A model generated the notes under the pieces. It saw only the letters and a list, made by a program, of their open reading frames with translations. It had not been told where the DNA came from and searched no databases. This document shows, one piece after another, positions 8,969 to 18,321 of a stretch of 64,000 nucleotides of DNA. The position numbers and the translations under genes are program-made. This stretch comes from an uncultured Pelagibacteraceae bacterium (GTDB lineage: Bacteria > Pseudomonadota > Alphaproteobacteria > Pelagibacterales > Pelagibacteraceae), in assembly GCA_902531175.1 (NCBI GenBank), contig CACADE010000003.1, forward strand, positions 62,001 to 126,000, in the 5' to 3' direction. Numbering within the stretch: the stretch's first letter is position 1; each line of letters starts with the position of its first letter.

Positions 8969-9545
8969 AATAATATTAGCATCTAAAAGTAGGGTTAGAG
9001 AAAAAATTTTAAAAAAATACAATATATCTTGCTCTGTATTTCCTTCAAATGTTGATGAAGAACCTATAAAAGAAAGTCTAATTAAAAATGGAGCAACACC
9101 CGAAATAATTTCAAAAAATTTAGCAGAATTGAAAGCAAATAAAGTTAGTCAAAAAGAAAGTGAAATTTTAGTTTTAGGCGCCGATAGTGTTATAGATCTA
9201 AATGGAGAAATAATTTCTAAACCAAATGATAGAGAACAAGCATTTAATATACTAAAAAAATTAAATGGAAAAAGACATCTACTCATTAGCTCAGTCTGTA
9301 TTTCAAAAAACGGTTCTATGATATGGAACTATACAGACAAAGCATATCTTACAATGAAAAAATTTTCAGACGATGAACTTAAAATTTATCTAAATAAAAT
9401 TTCGGATAATGATTTATATGCTTATAATGTCTATCAAATTGAAGGAGAGGGTAGAACTTTATTTTTAAATATTGAAGGTGATGAAGAAACAATAATGGGT
9501 CTGCCTGTAAAAAAAATAAAAGAATACATCGAAAGCTATAAATGA
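8961..9545 (+). CDS. maf: Maf-family nucleoside triphosphate pyrophosphatase
   Basis: House-cleaning pyrophosphatase that hydrolyses non-canonical or modified NTPs (dTTP/UTP or m7GTP types). I start it at ATG 8961, giving MHKIILASKSRVR; an ATG at 8943 would add six residues before the conserved ASKSxxR motif and deepen the overlap with ppsR. Family features are ASKSRVREKIL near the start, the Glu/Lys-rich second region and GADSVI. Length of 194 residues is typical. It overlaps both neighbours by a few bases, so the rightward operon is probably translationally coupled. Confidence 0.92.
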   Translation: MHKIILASKSRVREKILKKYNISCSVFPSNVDEEPIKESLIKNGATPEIISKNLAELKANKVSQKESEILVLGADSVIDLNGEIISKPNDREQAFNILKKLNGKRHLLISSVCISKNGSMIWNYTDKAYLTMKKFSDDELKIYLNKISDNDLYAYNVYQIEGEGRTLFLNIEGDEETIMGLPVKKIKEYIESYK

Positions 9546-10336
9546 AAAAATTTTTAGTAATTGGAAACCCAATAGACCATTCTTTATCACCCAAACTCCA
9601 TAATTATTGGATTAATAAAAATAAATTAAAAGCTGTTTATGGAAAACTAGAAACTTTTGAAAACGATTTATTTGAATTAACCAGAAATTTAAAAGAAGGG
9701 AAGTTGGATGGTTTAAATGTTACAGTTCCTTTCAAAAATAAAATTATTCCACATATTGATATTTTGAGTGGCCATGCTCTTAGAACAAAATCTGTGAATA
9801 CTATTTCAGTTGATAACGGTAATTTGATAGGAAACAATACGGATATAGATGGTTTTGAACTAAGTATTAAAAATCTGAATTATGATATTCAAAAAAAATC
9901 TATATTTATTTTAGGAGCAGGAGGAGTTGTTCCTTCAATTATATATGCTTTAAAAAGAATGAATGTTTCCAAAATATTTTTGAGCAATAGAACTCATGCA
10001 AAAGCTATAAAATTAAAACAATTATTTAATGATTTAACAATTTTAGAATGGGGAAAGTTACCTAATTTTGATATGATTATTAATGCAACCAGCATAGGAC
10101 TTAATAAAGATGATGAATTTAAAATAGACTTCAAAAAGGTTGGATCAGATAAATTCTTTTATGATGTTATTTACGAACCTCACCAAACAGAATTTTCAGA
10201 AGCTGGAGGTAAATCAAAAAATATTTATGAAAATGGTTTTAACATGTTTCTATTTCAGGCACAAAAAGCATTTAATATATGGCATAATATTGAGCCTGAA
10301 ATAAATGAAGAAGTTGTTAATTTCTTAAAAACTTAA
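9542..10336 (+). CDS. aroE: Shikimate dehydrogenase (NADP+)
   Basis: Reduces 3-dehydroshikimate to shikimate in aromatic amino-acid synthesis. The 264 residues show the substrate site SLSP (14-17), NVTVPFK with the catalytic Lys75, NNTD (108-111) and the NADP-binding GAGGVV (135-140). The start ATGA overlaps the maf stop by four bases. Order ppsR-maf-aroE is the standard alphaproteobacterial origin-proximal order. Confidence 0.96.
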   Translation: MKKFLVIGNPIDHSLSPKLHNYWINKNKLKAVYGKLETFENDLFELTRNLKEGKLDGLNVTVPFKNKIIPHIDILSGHALRTKSVNTISVDNGNLIGNNTDIDGFELSIKNLNYDIQKKSIFILGAGGVVPSIIYALKRMNVSKIFLSNRTHAKAIKLKQLFNDLTILEWGKLPNFDMIINATSIGLNKDDEFKIDFKKVGSDKFFYDVIYEPHQTEFSEAGGKSKNIYENGFNMFLFQAQKAFNIWHNIEPEINEEVVNFLKT

Positions 10337-10340
10337 ATTA

Positions 10341-11081
10341 ATGAGATTGAAAGATAAAATAACAGTAATAACTGGATCAGCTTCAGGATTTGGCAAGGGT
10401 ATAGCAAAAAAATTTACTGAGGAGGGATCAAAAATTATAATGGTGGATGTAAACAAAAAATTACTCAAAAGTGTTTCTAATAATTTATTTCAAGATCATT
10501 TTGTTGCTGATGTGTCTAAGTCCACTGATTTTAAATTATTGTTAAAATATATTTATAAAAATTACCGTAAAATAGATATAATAATTAACAACGCTGGCAT
10601 AACTCATAAGCCAAAACCAATGGAAAATGTTACAGAGAAAGAATTTGATAGAGTTTTCAATGTTAATGCTAAATCTGTCTATTATTGTGGAAAATATTTT
10701 GTACCTAAAATGAAAAAATATAAAAAGGGTGTAATTTTAAATGTTGCTTCAACTGCTGGATTATCCCCAAGACCTAAACTCAATTGGTACAATGCAAGCA
10801 AAGGATGGATGATAACAGCTACTAAAGCAATGGCAATAGAATTAGCTCCATATAAAATTAGAGTAAACGCAATTGCCCCGGTTGCAGGTTTGACTCCTTT
10901 ATTGAAGTCATTCATGGGTGGAAATACAATAAAAAAAAAACAAGCGTTCTTATCAACAATTCCAATTGGACGCTTTTCAACTCCTCAAGATATGGGTAAT
11001 GCAGCATGTTTTTTGTGTTCTGATGAAGCTAGTATGATTACGGGTACTGTTCTAGAAGTTGATGGTGGAAGATGTATATAG
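10341..11081 (+). CDS. Short-chain dehydrogenase/reductase (SDR)
   Basis: Cytosolic NAD(P)-dependent oxidoreductase of the classical SDR type. The 246 residues carry the cofactor motif TGSASGFGKG (11-20), NNAG (83-86), and the catalytic set Ser137, Tyr150 and Lys154 (YNASK), with the C-terminal EVDGGR tail. It resembles glucose dehydrogenase or 3-oxoacyl-ACP reductase relatives, but the substrate cannot be told from sequence. It sits between aroE and coaE, which are usually adjacent in related genomes, so it may be an insertion specific to this lineage. Asp36 at the end of the second strand suggests a preference for NAD. Confidence 0.87.
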   Translation: MRLKDKITVITGSASGFGKGIAKKFTEEGSKIIMVDVNKKLLKSVSNNLFQDHFVADVSKSTDFKLLLKYIYKNYRKIDIIINNAGITHKPKPMENVTEKEFDRVFNVNAKSVYYCGKYFVPKMKKYKKGVILNVASTAGLSPRPKLNWYNASKGWMITATKAMAIELAPYKIRVNAIAPVAGLTPLLKSFMGGNTIKKKQAFLSTIPIGRFSTPQDMGNAACFLCSDEASMITGTVLEVDGGRCI

Positions 11082-11103
11082 ATCGAATTAAAAAAAAACA
11101 TAT

Positions 11104-11691
11104 ATGATAAGAGTTGGAATTCTAGGAACTATTGGATCAGGTAAATCTTTTGTAGCAAAATTATTTAAAAGTCCACTTTTTGATGCAGATAAAGAAGTAA
11201 AAAGTATTTACAAAAATGATTTAAAATGTTTTAAAAAATTAAAAAAAATACTACCTAAATACATAACGACATTCCCTATAGCAAAATCTGAAATAATTGA
11301 AGCAATTAAAGTAAACAAAAATAATCTTCATAAAATTTCTTCTATTGTTCATCCTATTGTTAGAAAGAACCTAAAATCTTTTCTTAACAAAAATAAAAAA
11401 AAAAAACTTATTGTACTAGATGTTCCATTATTAATTGAAAACAAACTTAATAGGAAAAATGACGTGCTAATATTTGTAAGCACAAAATCAAATAAGATAT
11501 TAAAAAGGTTAAAAAAACGCGAAAATTTTGACAAAAGAATATTAGACCAGCTTAAACAAAACCAAGTTGAATTATCAAAAAAAATTAAATTGTCTAATTA
11601 TATTGTCGATAATAATTTTTCACCAAATATAATGAAAAAAAAAATTAAAAAATTAAAAAATTTAATATTAAATGAAAGAAGTAGTTCTTGA
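11104..11691 (+). CDS. coaE: Dephospho-CoA kinase
   Basis: Phosphorylates dephospho-CoA at the 3'-hydroxyl, the last step of coenzyme A synthesis. The P-loop GTIGSGKS lies at 8-15 and the DADK motif follows near 29-32. At 195 residues the protein is of usual length but very lysine-rich, in line with the low G+C content. It overlaps dnaQ by 20 bases, which suggests translational coupling; coaE-dnaQ is a conserved alphaproteobacterial pair. Confidence 0.94.
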   Translation: MIRVGILGTIGSGKSFVAKLFKSPLFDADKEVKSIYKNDLKCFKKLKKILPKYITTFPIAKSEIIEAIKVNKNNLHKISSIVHPIVRKNLKSFLNKNKKKKLIVLDVPLLIENKLNRKNDVLIFVSTKSNKILKRLKKRENFDKRILDQLKQNQVELSKKIKLSNYIVDNNFSPNIMKKKIKKLKNLILNERSSS

Positions 11692-12337
11692 TACGGAAAC
11701 AACTGGATTATCAGTTCAAGATGGTCATCGTATTGTTGAAATAGGATGTATCGAGCTAGATAATTTAATACCAACTAAAAATGTTTTTCATTGTTATCTC
11801 AATCCTGAAAGAAAAGTATCCCAAAGTGCGCTAGACGTTCATGGTTACACAGATGAGTTTTTATCGGACAAAAAAAAATTCTCTGAAGTTGCTGATGAAT
11901 TTTTGAAATTTATTGAAGGAAAAAAAATTATAATACATAACGCTGAATTTGATATAGGACATTTAAATAACGAATTATCACTTATTACAAAAAAACCGAT
12001 ATCTAAAACAAATGTTATTGATACGCTTGAAATTGCAAGAAATAAATATCCAGGATCCAGTATAAGTTTAGATGCATTATGTAAGAGATTTAGAATAGAT
12101 AATTCAAAAAGAACAAAACATACAGCCTTAATAGACTGTGAGCTTTTATCAAAAGTTTATATAAATCTTATAGATCAAAAAGAACCAGTTTTTCAATTTC
12201 AGAGAATCTCTGACCAAACCAAAGAAATCAAAAATTTTGAGTATAAATACTCAAAGAAAGTTATAAAGCCCAGTGATACTGAATTGAGCGAGCATAAAAA
12301 GTTTTTAGAAAAAAATCTAAAAAAAAATTATTACTAA
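11672..12337 (+). CDS. dnaQ: DNA polymerase III epsilon subunit (3'-5' proofreading exonuclease)
   Basis: Proofreading subunit of the replicative polymerase. DEDDh exonuclease motifs are all visible: DTETTGL (7-13), HNAEFDIGHL near 89-98 and the HTALIDCELL motif. The 221 residues include a short C-terminal tail expected to bind the alpha subunit. It begins inside the end of coaE, and its stop overlaps the secB stop by three bases in a convergent arrangement. Confidence 0.95.
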   Translation: MKEVVLDTETTGLSVQDGHRIVEIGCIELDNLIPTKNVFHCYLNPERKVSQSALDVHGYTDEFLSDKKKFSEVADEFLKFIEGKKIIIHNAEFDIGHLNNELSLITKKPISKTNVIDTLEIARNKYPGSSISLDALCKRFRIDNSKRTKHTALIDCELLSKVYINLIDQKEPVFQFQRISDQTKEIKNFEYKYSKKVIKPSDTELSEHKKFLEKNLKKNYY

Positions 12338-12756
12338 TTTAATCTTTGATTATACAATTGTTCAAAATCAATTTTTTTTTCAAATTTTAAATCTGGAAAC
12401 CCTGCATTCTTTATGACGCCTAAAAAAATTTTTTCTAATTTTGGATATATTTCATTTTGTAGATCGCAAAGAATAATTTTTTCCAGCACTTTTTTATCTA
12501 AATTTTCTTCTTTCACTTTAATAACGGATGCATATAAAATTTCAAAATAAGATTTCTTTTTGCTGTGACCAGGGTCTTTATATTCAAGTTTTGTTATAAC
12601 TTCTATCATCTTGTTTTTTAAAGCTTTAGAGTTAATATTTATTCCCATCACATATTTACTAATTTGTTCTCTGCTGATAATGAAAGATTCGGAGTCAGGA
12701 ACTTCAACAGATAAATCTTTAATATAATTAAGAACTAATTCATACTTTTTTGTCAT
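12334..12756 (-). CDS. secB: Protein-export chaperone SecB
   Basis: Cytosolic chaperone that keeps preproteins unfolded and hands them to SecA. The sequence is divergent but has the family landmarks YIKDLSVEVPDSESF near the start and the FPDLxFEKKIDFEQLY end. I start at ATG 12756 (MTKKYELVLNY, 140 residues), with GGAGA five bases upstream; a longer frame to 12819 would add 21 residues without family similarity. It overlaps the end of fxsA by 17 bases. The dnaQ-secB-fxsA order is conserved in alphaproteobacteria. Confidence 0.85.
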   Translation of the reverse strand: MTKKYELVLNYIKDLSVEVPDSESFIISREQISKYVMGININSKALKNKMIEVITKLEYKDPGHSKKKSYFEILYASVIKVKEENLDKKVLEKIILCDLQNEIYPKLEKIFLGVIKNAGFPDLKFEKKIDFEQLYNQRLN

Positions 12757-13165
12757 CATCTTCTCCGATATCCTCATATTCACCATCAATATAATTTTTA
12801 CTATATTTTTTTTGGTCATATTTCTTTTTAATAAATTTTCCCAAAATAAGTCTTCTAGTAAAAGGTATAACTAACAAGATACCCACTACGTCGGTTGCAA
12901 AACCTGGCAATATAAGTAGAAAAGCAGCAAAAGCTAGCGTTGCTCCTGAAACTATTTCGTAAATTGGTAACTCATTTTTGATTAATTGACCCATTGCAGA
13001 TTTTAAGGTGATAAATCCCTCGTATCTTGCATATGCAACCCCAGCCACAGCAGTAATTAAAATTAGCAAAACGGTGTTAAATGCTCCTATTTGTGATCCT
13101 ACTTTAATAAACAAGTAAATTTCAATGAGAGGTATACCGATTAGTAAAAACAATACTGTGTTCAT
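12740..13165 (-). CDS. fxsA: FxsA-family membrane protein
   Basis: Small inner-membrane protein whose E. coli homologue affects F-plasmid exclusion of phage T7 when overproduced; its normal role is unknown. The 141 residues hold about three to four hydrophobic segments, the LIGIPLIEIYLFIKVGS start typical of the family, and a charged C-terminal tail ending in an acidic stretch. It is divergent from the Tim44 gene (58-base gap) and upstream of secB. Confidence 0.9.
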   Translation of the reverse strand: MNTVLFLLIGIPLIEIYLFIKVGSQIGAFNTVLLILITAVAGVAYARYEGFITLKSAMGQLIKNELPIYEIVSGATLAFAAFLLILPGFATDVVGILLVIPFTRRLILGKFIKKKYDQKKYSKNYIDGEYEDIGEDDDKKV

Positions 13166-13223
13166 TTGTCTATAATTTAAATAGCAGGTTGAAATTTATC
13201 AACATAGTAAATAATATATATAT

Positions 13224-13811
13224 ATGAGTTATAGTTTTGAATACATCGATATAATACTTCTTGCAATGATTGCAGGATTTATTTTTTTAAGATTAAGGGG
13301 AATTTTAGGAAAAAAAACTGGTTTTGAGGAAGATATAAACTCTAGTTTTCCACATGAAGCCCCGCCAGCAAAACAAAATTTTGATTTAAATTCAAATACC
13401 TTTGATGAGAATGCAAAAAAGGAATTCGTTAAAGGTGCTAAGATTGCTTATGAGACTATAATTACCAATTTCGCAAAAGGTAAAATTAAAGAAATAAAAT
13501 CATTGTTAGATAAGGGTGTTTATCAACAATTTGAAGAAGCCATTAAAGATAGAGAGACAAAAAATTTATTATCAGAAACAACATTCATAGGCATAAATTC
13601 AGCTGAGATTAAGGAACATAATCAAAACAAAAATATGATCGAAGTATCTATTGAGTTTGTTAGTGAAATTATTTCATGTGTAAAAGATAAAGAAAATAAA
13701 GTGATATCGGGCGATCCTGATAAAGTAAAAAAAGTCTTAGACACATGGAAATTTGCGAAGGATAGTAGGTCTTCTAATCCAAACTGGTTACTGATCGATA
13801 CACAAGCTTGA
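13224..13811 (+). CDS. Tim44-like domain membrane protein
   Basis: Bacterial Tim44-domain protein. The mitochondrial relative tethers mtHsp70 to the import pore; the bacterial role is unclear but is thought to concern the inner membrane or its proteins. The 195 residues have one N-terminal membrane segment (about 8-24), a short linker and a C-terminal Tim44 domain (about 65-195). The stop TGA overlaps the TTG start of smr. The fxsA / Tim44 / smr arrangement is conserved across alphaproteobacteria. Confidence 0.87.
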   Translation: MSYSFEYIDIILLAMIAGFIFLRLRGILGKKTGFEEDINSSFPHEAPPAKQNFDLNSNTFDENAKKEFVKGAKIAYETIITNFAKGKIKEIKSLLDKGVYQQFEEAIKDRETKNLLSETTFIGINSAEIKEHNQNKNMIEVSIEFVSEIISCVKDKENKVISGDPDKVKKVLDTWKFAKDSRSSNPNWLLIDTQA

Positions 13812-14221
13812 CAGATAAGCTTTCAGATAAAGACAAAAAAGATTGGCAAAAATTCATAGATAGCAAAGATAAAGTAAGCGTAAAAGATGAAGACTTTATT
13901 AATGAAAAAATTATTCCTGAAAAAGTAATTGATTTACACGGATATACTCTAGAAGAAGCAAATCAAAAAATTTCTGAATTCATAGAATATTGTTTCAATA
14001 ATAAAGTTAAAAAAATCAATGTGATCACTGGAAAAGGAATGAGATCAAAGAATATTAATGATCCTTACCAATCTTCAGAATTAGGTATACTTAAATATTC
14101 TGTTCCAGAATTTATCAAAAATAACGATTACCTTATGAATAAAATTATAAAGATTGATTTTGAGGCAGTTAGTAGTTCTTCCAAAGGAAATTTTGATATA
14201 ATTTTAAAAACTACAAAATAA
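13808..14221 (+). CDS. Smr-domain protein (MutS2 C-terminal-like)
   Basis: Small MutS-related domain protein, a putative nuclease acting on DNA or RNA. The 137 residues contain the [11 protein letters not shown] motif and the ITGKGMRSK motif that define the domain. The start is TTG at 13808-13810, overlapping the previous stop as TTGA; no ATG lies in a suitable place. Its 3' end overlaps the hslU gene by 11 bases in a convergent arrangement. Confidence 0.9.
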   Translation: MTDKLSDKDKKDWQKFIDSKDKVSVKDEDFINEKIIPEKVIDLHGYTLEEANQKISEFIEYCFNNKVKKINVITGKGMRSKNINDPYQSSELGILKYSVPEFIKNNDYLMNKIIKIDFEAVSSSSKGNFDIILKTTK

Positions 14222-15578
14222 ATTTTGATAAATCTGTATCCTTGACAAGTTCACCAATGTTATTTTTAATGTAGTTTCCATCTACTGTTATTTTTTCACC
14301 AGCTCTATCTGTTGCGGTAAAGCTTATTTCATCTAAAACTCTTTCAATTATTGTATGTAATCTTCTAGCACCAATATTTTCTACTGACGTATTCACCTCA
14401 TTTGCGATTTCTGCTATTGTATTAATTCCATCTTCAGTGAACTCTAATTCTACGTTTTCCGTTTTTAAAAGTGCTTTGTATTGTTTTATCAAACTATTAT
14501 CAGGTTCTTTTAAAATTCTTATAAAATCATCGCTATTTAATGCATCAAGCTCAACTCTTATAGGGAGTCTTCCTTGCAATTCTGGCAATAAGTCCGAAGG
14601 TTTGGCCAATTGAAATGCTCCTGATGCAATAAACAAAATATGATCAGTCTTTACAGGTCCATATTTAGTACTTACTGTTGTTCCCTCTATTAATGGAAGC
14701 AAGTCTCTTTGAACACCTTCCCTTGAAACATCTCCACCAACTCTATCAGTTCTTGCTGAAATTTTATCTATCTCATCTAAAAAAACTATTCCATTATTTT
14801 CTGTTGAATCTTTTGCTGATTTTATAATTTTGTCTTGTTCAATTAATTTATCTGCTTCTTCGTTTATTAAAATTTCATGGGATTCTTTCACTGACATTTT
14901 CTTTTTCTTTGGCTTTTGACCCATGGATTTACCAAGCATGTCAGATATATTTATCATTCCAACATTTGCACCAGGCATTCCAGGTATCTCAAAAGATGGC
15001 ATTTGATTAGAATCACTTACTGCTATTTCTATTTCATTTTCATCTAAGTCTCCATCTCTCAGTCTTTTTCTAAAACTCTCTCTTGTTGCAACACTTGCTT
15101 TATTTCCAACTAAAGTATCTAAAACCCTATCTTCAGCTAATTTTTGTGCTTGAGCATGAACTTCTTTTCTTTTCTTAACCTTTTCCATTGCAATTGCGAT
15201 TTCTAATAAATCCCTTACAATTTGTTCTACATCACGTCCCACATATCCTACTTCAGTAAATCTTGTAGCTTCAACTTTTACAAACGGCGCTTCAGCTAAT
15301 TTTGAAAGTCTTCTTGATATCTCAGTTTTTCCAACACCAGTTGGTCCGATCATTAAAATATTTTTTGGAAGAACTTCGTCCTTCATATCATCTTGTAATG
15401 CTTGTCTTCTCCATCTATTTCTTAAAGCGATAGCAACAGCTCTTTTAGCTTTATTTTGCCCAACAACAAATCTATCTAATTCTGAAACAATTTCTCTAGG
15501 TGATAATGAATTTGTAATTGTTGTCTTTTCTTTTTCTACTTTACCTTTAGGAAATGTTGTTACGTTTGAGTTTTCCAT
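14211..15578 (-). CDS. hslU: ATP-dependent protease ATPase subunit HslU
   Basis: AAA+ unfoldase that feeds substrates to HslV. The 455 residues have the P-loop GPTGVGKT at 78-85, Walker B FLDEID near 269, the inserted I-domain in between, and the C-terminal tail DLSKFIL that docks into HslV. It starts on the last base of hslV (shared A, TAATG), so the two are coupled. Heat-shock regulation is usual for this pair, but I could not identify the promoter. Confidence 0.97.
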   Translation of the reverse strand: MENSNVTTFPKGKVEKEKTTITNSLSPREIVSELDRFVVGQNKAKRAVAIALRNRWRRQALQDDMKDEVLPKNILMIGPTGVGKTEISRRLSKLAEAPFVKVEATRFTEVGYVGRDVEQIVRDLLEIAIAMEKVKKRKEVHAQAQKLAEDRVLDTLVGNKASVATRESFRKRLRDGDLDENEIEIAVSDSNQMPSFEIPGMPGANVGMINISDMLGKSMGQKPKKKKMSVKESHEILINEEADKLIEQDKIIKSAKDSTENNGIVFLDEIDKISARTDRVGGDVSREGVQRDLLPLIEGTTVSTKYGPVKTDHILFIASGAFQLAKPSDLLPELQGRLPIRVELDALNSDDFIRILKEPDNSLIKQYKALLKTENVELEFTEDGINTIAEIANEVNTSVENIGARRLHTIIERVLDEISFTATDRAGEKITVDGNYIKNNIGELVKDTDLSKFIL

Positions 15579-16093
15579 TATATTTTCTCCATGCTCAAAT
15601 TATCGTTAGTAAATACACAAATATCAGAAGCAACTTTAATAGACTTTTTAGCAATTTCTTCTGCAGACATATCAGTATCCATTAATACCTTTGCGGCTGC
15701 CAAGGCATAATTTCCACCTGAACCAATTCCAATTACATCTCCCTCAGGTTCAAGAACATCGCCTGTTCCCGAAATTATAAAACTTTTTTCTTTATCACCT
15801 ATTGCCATTAAGGCTTCTAATCTTCTTAAGTATTTGTCTGTACGCCAATCTTTTGCCAATTCTACTGCAGCTCTTGTCAGATTGCCCGCATGTTTTTCAA
15901 GCTTTGACTCTAATCTTTCAAATAATGTTAAGGCATCTGCTGTTGATCCTGCAAAACCTGCGATCACATTTCTTTTCTCAATTTTACGAACCTTGTTAGC
16001 AGTTTTCTTAATTACAGTATTACCCATGCTAACTTGACCGTCACTGGCCACTACTACGTCATTATTTTTTCTTACAAGTACAATTGTTGTCAT
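15578..16093 (-). CDS. hslV: ATP-dependent protease peptidase subunit HslV
   Basis: Threonine protease forming the double-hexamer core of HslUV. The start MTTIVLVRK places the catalytic Thr at residue 2 after Met removal, and ASDGQVSMG follows as in the family. Length is 171 residues. It is the first gene of the hslV-hslU pair and is divergent from hisB across a 90-base gap. Confidence 0.97.
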   Translation of the reverse strand: MTTIVLVRKNNDVVVASDGQVSMGNTVIKKTANKVRKIEKRNVIAGFAGSTADALTLFERLESKLEKHAGNLTRAAVELAKDWRTDKYLRRLEALMAIGDKEKSFIISGTGDVLEPEGDVIGIGSGGNYALAAAKVLMDTDMSAEEIAKKSIKVASDICVFTNDNLSMEKI

Positions 16094-16183
16094 GATCTAT
16101 AGATGGATACGAATTTTAATAGTTCAAGTCTAGGTTTAGTATTATTGATATAATCAAAAATACCTATATACCTAATTTAAATT

Positions 16184-16774
16184 ATGAAAAGAAAAGCAAA
16201 AATAGCCAGAAAAACAAAAGAAACCAATATCAGTGTCGACCTTAATATTGATGGTAAAGGTAAGTACAAAGTTGACACAGGAATAGGTTTCTTAGATCAC
16301 ATGCTCGAGCAGTTATCTAAGCACTCATCAATGGATTTAACTGTTAAAGCCAAAGGTGATACACACATTGATCTTCATCACACAACAGAAGATACTGGAA
16401 TTGCTATTGGTGAATGCTTAAAAAAAGCTTCAAAAAAATTTGTAGGTATTAAAAGATATGCACATATTTTATTACCAATGGATGAAACTTTAACAAGAGT
16501 TGCAATAGATGTTTCAAACAGACCTTATTTGATTTGGAATGTAAAACTAAAAGTTGAAAAACTTGGTGAGATGGACACTGAATTATTTAAAGAATGGTTC
16601 CAAGCCTTTTCTCAGGCTGCAGGAATTACTTTGCACGTTGAAAACATTTACGGTGATAATAGTCACCACATCATAGAGTCTTGTTACAAAGGACTAGCCA
16701 GAACTTTAAGAGCTGCATTAGAATTGGATCCAAGAAACAAAAGTACAATTCCTTCTACAAAGGGCTCTTTATAA
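16184..16774 (+). CDS. hisB: Imidazoleglycerol-phosphate dehydratase
   Basis: Dehydrates imidazole glycerol phosphate in histidine synthesis. The 196 residues form a single-domain IGPD enzyme without the N-terminal phosphatase found in enteric HisB. Metal-binding motifs [14 protein letters not shown] and DLHHTTED are present, and a second HH pair lies near the C-terminus (DNSHHIIE). It opens the his operon. A perfect TATAAT box is at 16149-16154 about 30 bases before the ATG, without a good -35 box. Confidence 0.97.
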   Translation: MKRKAKIARKTKETNISVDLNIDGKGKYKVDTGIGFLDHMLEQLSKHSSMDLTVKAKGDTHIDLHHTTEDTGIAIGECLKKASKKFVGIKRYAHILLPMDETLTRVAIDVSNRPYLIWNVKLKVEKLGEMDTELFKEWFQAFSQAAGITLHVENIYGDNSHHIIESCYKGLARTLRAALELDPRNKSTIPSTKGSL

Positions 16775-16779
16775 GATTA

Positions 16780-17406
16780 ATGGACGTCACAATTGTTGAC
16801 TATAAGTCGGGCAATATTAGCTCTGTAATTAACTCCCTCAAGGAAGTTGCTAAAGATAAAGTTAATATCGAGGTAACCTCAGATTTAAATAAAATTAAAT
16901 CAAGCGATAAGGTAGTTTTACCAGGGCAGGGCTCATTTAAGAGCTGTATAGATGGTTTAAATAGCATAAATGGTTTGATTGATACTTTAAGTGAGTTTAC
17001 GTTATATACTAAAAAACCACTTCTTGGTATTTGTGTAGGCCTTCAAATGTTTGCAGATGTTGGTTATGAAGAAGTTGAAACCAAAGGTTTAGGATGGATT
17101 TCTGGTAAAGTTTCTAAAATTGATAATCAAGATGGAAAATATAAACTTCCTCATATTGGTTGGAACCAAATAAATATTGCTAAGGAAAGTAAAATTTTTA
17201 AAGATATAGAAAATAACTCACATATGTATTTTGTCCACAGTTATGAATTTATTCCAGAAGATAATTCAGTCATTGCTGCTACAACTGATTATTCATCAAA
17301 TATTGTTTGTGCAGTTGAAAAAGAAAATATATTTGGAACCCAGTTTCACCCTGAAAAAAGTGATAAAATTGGACTAAAAATAATTGATAATTTCATTAAA
17401 TTATAA
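16780..17406 (+). CDS. hisH: Imidazole glycerol phosphate synthase, glutamine amidotransferase subunit HisH
   Basis: Releases ammonia from glutamine and passes it to HisF. I start at ATG 16780 (MDVTIVDYKSGN); a longer frame reaches back into hisB but adds 33 residues unlike the family. The catalytic Cys is 85 in LLGICVGLQMF, and His and Glu lie in GTQFHPEKS near the end. The 208 residues are normal. It begins 5 bases after the hisB stop. Confidence 0.96.
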   Translation: MDVTIVDYKSGNISSVINSLKEVAKDKVNIEVTSDLNKIKSSDKVVLPGQGSFKSCIDGLNSINGLIDTLSEFTLYTKKPLLGICVGLQMFADVGYEEVETKGLGWISGKVSKIDNQDGKYKLPHIGWNQINIAKESKIFKDIENNSHMYFVHSYEFIPEDNSVIAATTDYSSNIVCAVEKENIFGTQFHPEKSDKIGLKIIDNFIKL

Positions 17407-17408
17407 AT

Positions 17409-18320
17409 ATGAAAAAATGTGTCCTAATTTTAAGTTTAATATTTTTTTCCACAAATTCTTTTGCAAAAAAGCTAGATCTAGGTATTCACGAAATAATTTT
17501 TCCTGATAAATTCAATGTAATTAATTGGAATGATACAAGTTTCGGTTCTTCTTTTTGTCAAGAATTTTCGACTTGTTTTGGCCTAATTGACAATAAAGTC
17601 CTAGAAATTGTTAATCAGGTAGAAGCTGGAAAAAATTTTGAAGAAATAAAAGTCATTAAGCCAATAATAACCAAATATAATAAGATGATAGATTCATTTA
17701 GTGATACCAAGGTTAAAAGTTTGCTTAAGACTACAAAAAATATTTTAAAAAAGAATAACTCTGGAACATTTTTTACATATTTTGGAACTGACGAAAAAAT
17801 AAATGATAATGATATGTTGTCTGAATATGGGATAAATATTGATGAAATAAGAGAAATGTCTATGTCAGAACTACAAAAATTTTCAAATAAAATTAAAAAC
17901 GAAGTAACATCTGGCAAAGACTATTATATGTTCATGGATGGTTTATTCATAAATTTTGATAAGTTCACTATATCAAAATATTCAAATAAAAAACCTTACC
18001 TTATAATCAATGGTGATATTACATATCTTCTTACATCATCGAAGATTAAGTTGGGTAATATTGCGTACTATATTTCAGAAGTTGATGATAAGTTATTTGT
18101 CATGGATGGCTATTGTGTAGTCGATTGCAAAAGTTTTTTTTCAGATTTTAACCAAATAATTGATAACTCTTTTAAATCAAAAAATAAATCTAATAAAAGT
18201 ATATCAAAAAAAAAAGATTCTGATTTTATAAATCAAATCCAAGAGTTAAACGAACTTTATAAATCTGGAGTTTTGTCTAAGGACGAATTTGAAAAAGCAA
18301 AGAAAAAAATCTTAAATTAG
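17409..18320 (+). CDS. Secreted protein with C-terminal SHOCT motif, function unknown
   Basis: I do not recognise the main domain. The 303 residues begin with a clear Sec signal peptide (MKKCVLILSLIFFSTNSFA, cut after residue 19), followed by a mixed alpha/beta region with Cys pairs near residues 50-57 and 236-240, a lysine/serine-rich linker (about 256-272) and a C-terminal SHOCT-like helix pair (LNELYKSGVLSKDEFEKAKK). SHOCT motifs are usually attached to other domains and may mediate oligomerisation. The gene sits between hisH and hisA with gaps of 2 and 1 bases, so it is cotranscribed with histidine synthesis, although an exported protein has no obvious part in it. Confidence 0.75.
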   Translation: MKKCVLILSLIFFSTNSFAKKLDLGIHEIIFPDKFNVINWNDTSFGSSFCQEFSTCFGLIDNKVLEIVNQVEAGKNFEEIKVIKPIITKYNKMIDSFSDTKVKSLLKTTKNILKKNNSGTFFTYFGTDEKINDNDMLSEYGINIDEIREMSMSELQKFSNKIKNEVTSGKDYYMFMDGLFINFDKFTISKYSNKKPYLIINGDITYLLTSSKIKLGNIAYYISEVDDKLFVMDGYCVVDCKSFFSDFNQIIDNSFKSKNKSNKSISKKKDSDFINQIQELNELYKSGVLSKDEFEKAKKKILN

Positions 18321-18321
18321 T

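Noticed and set aside
15802-16037. Open frames opposite hslV on the plus strand
   Set aside because: hslV is fully conserved with its catalytic Thr; the opposite frames have no start context or family pattern.
17231-17453. Better DnaA-box matches (TTGTCCACA at 17231-17239, TTTTCCACA at 17445-17453)
   Set aside because: Both lie inside coding regions (hisH and the signal peptide of the SHOCT protein), are isolated from an A+T-rich unwinding region and are probably chance.
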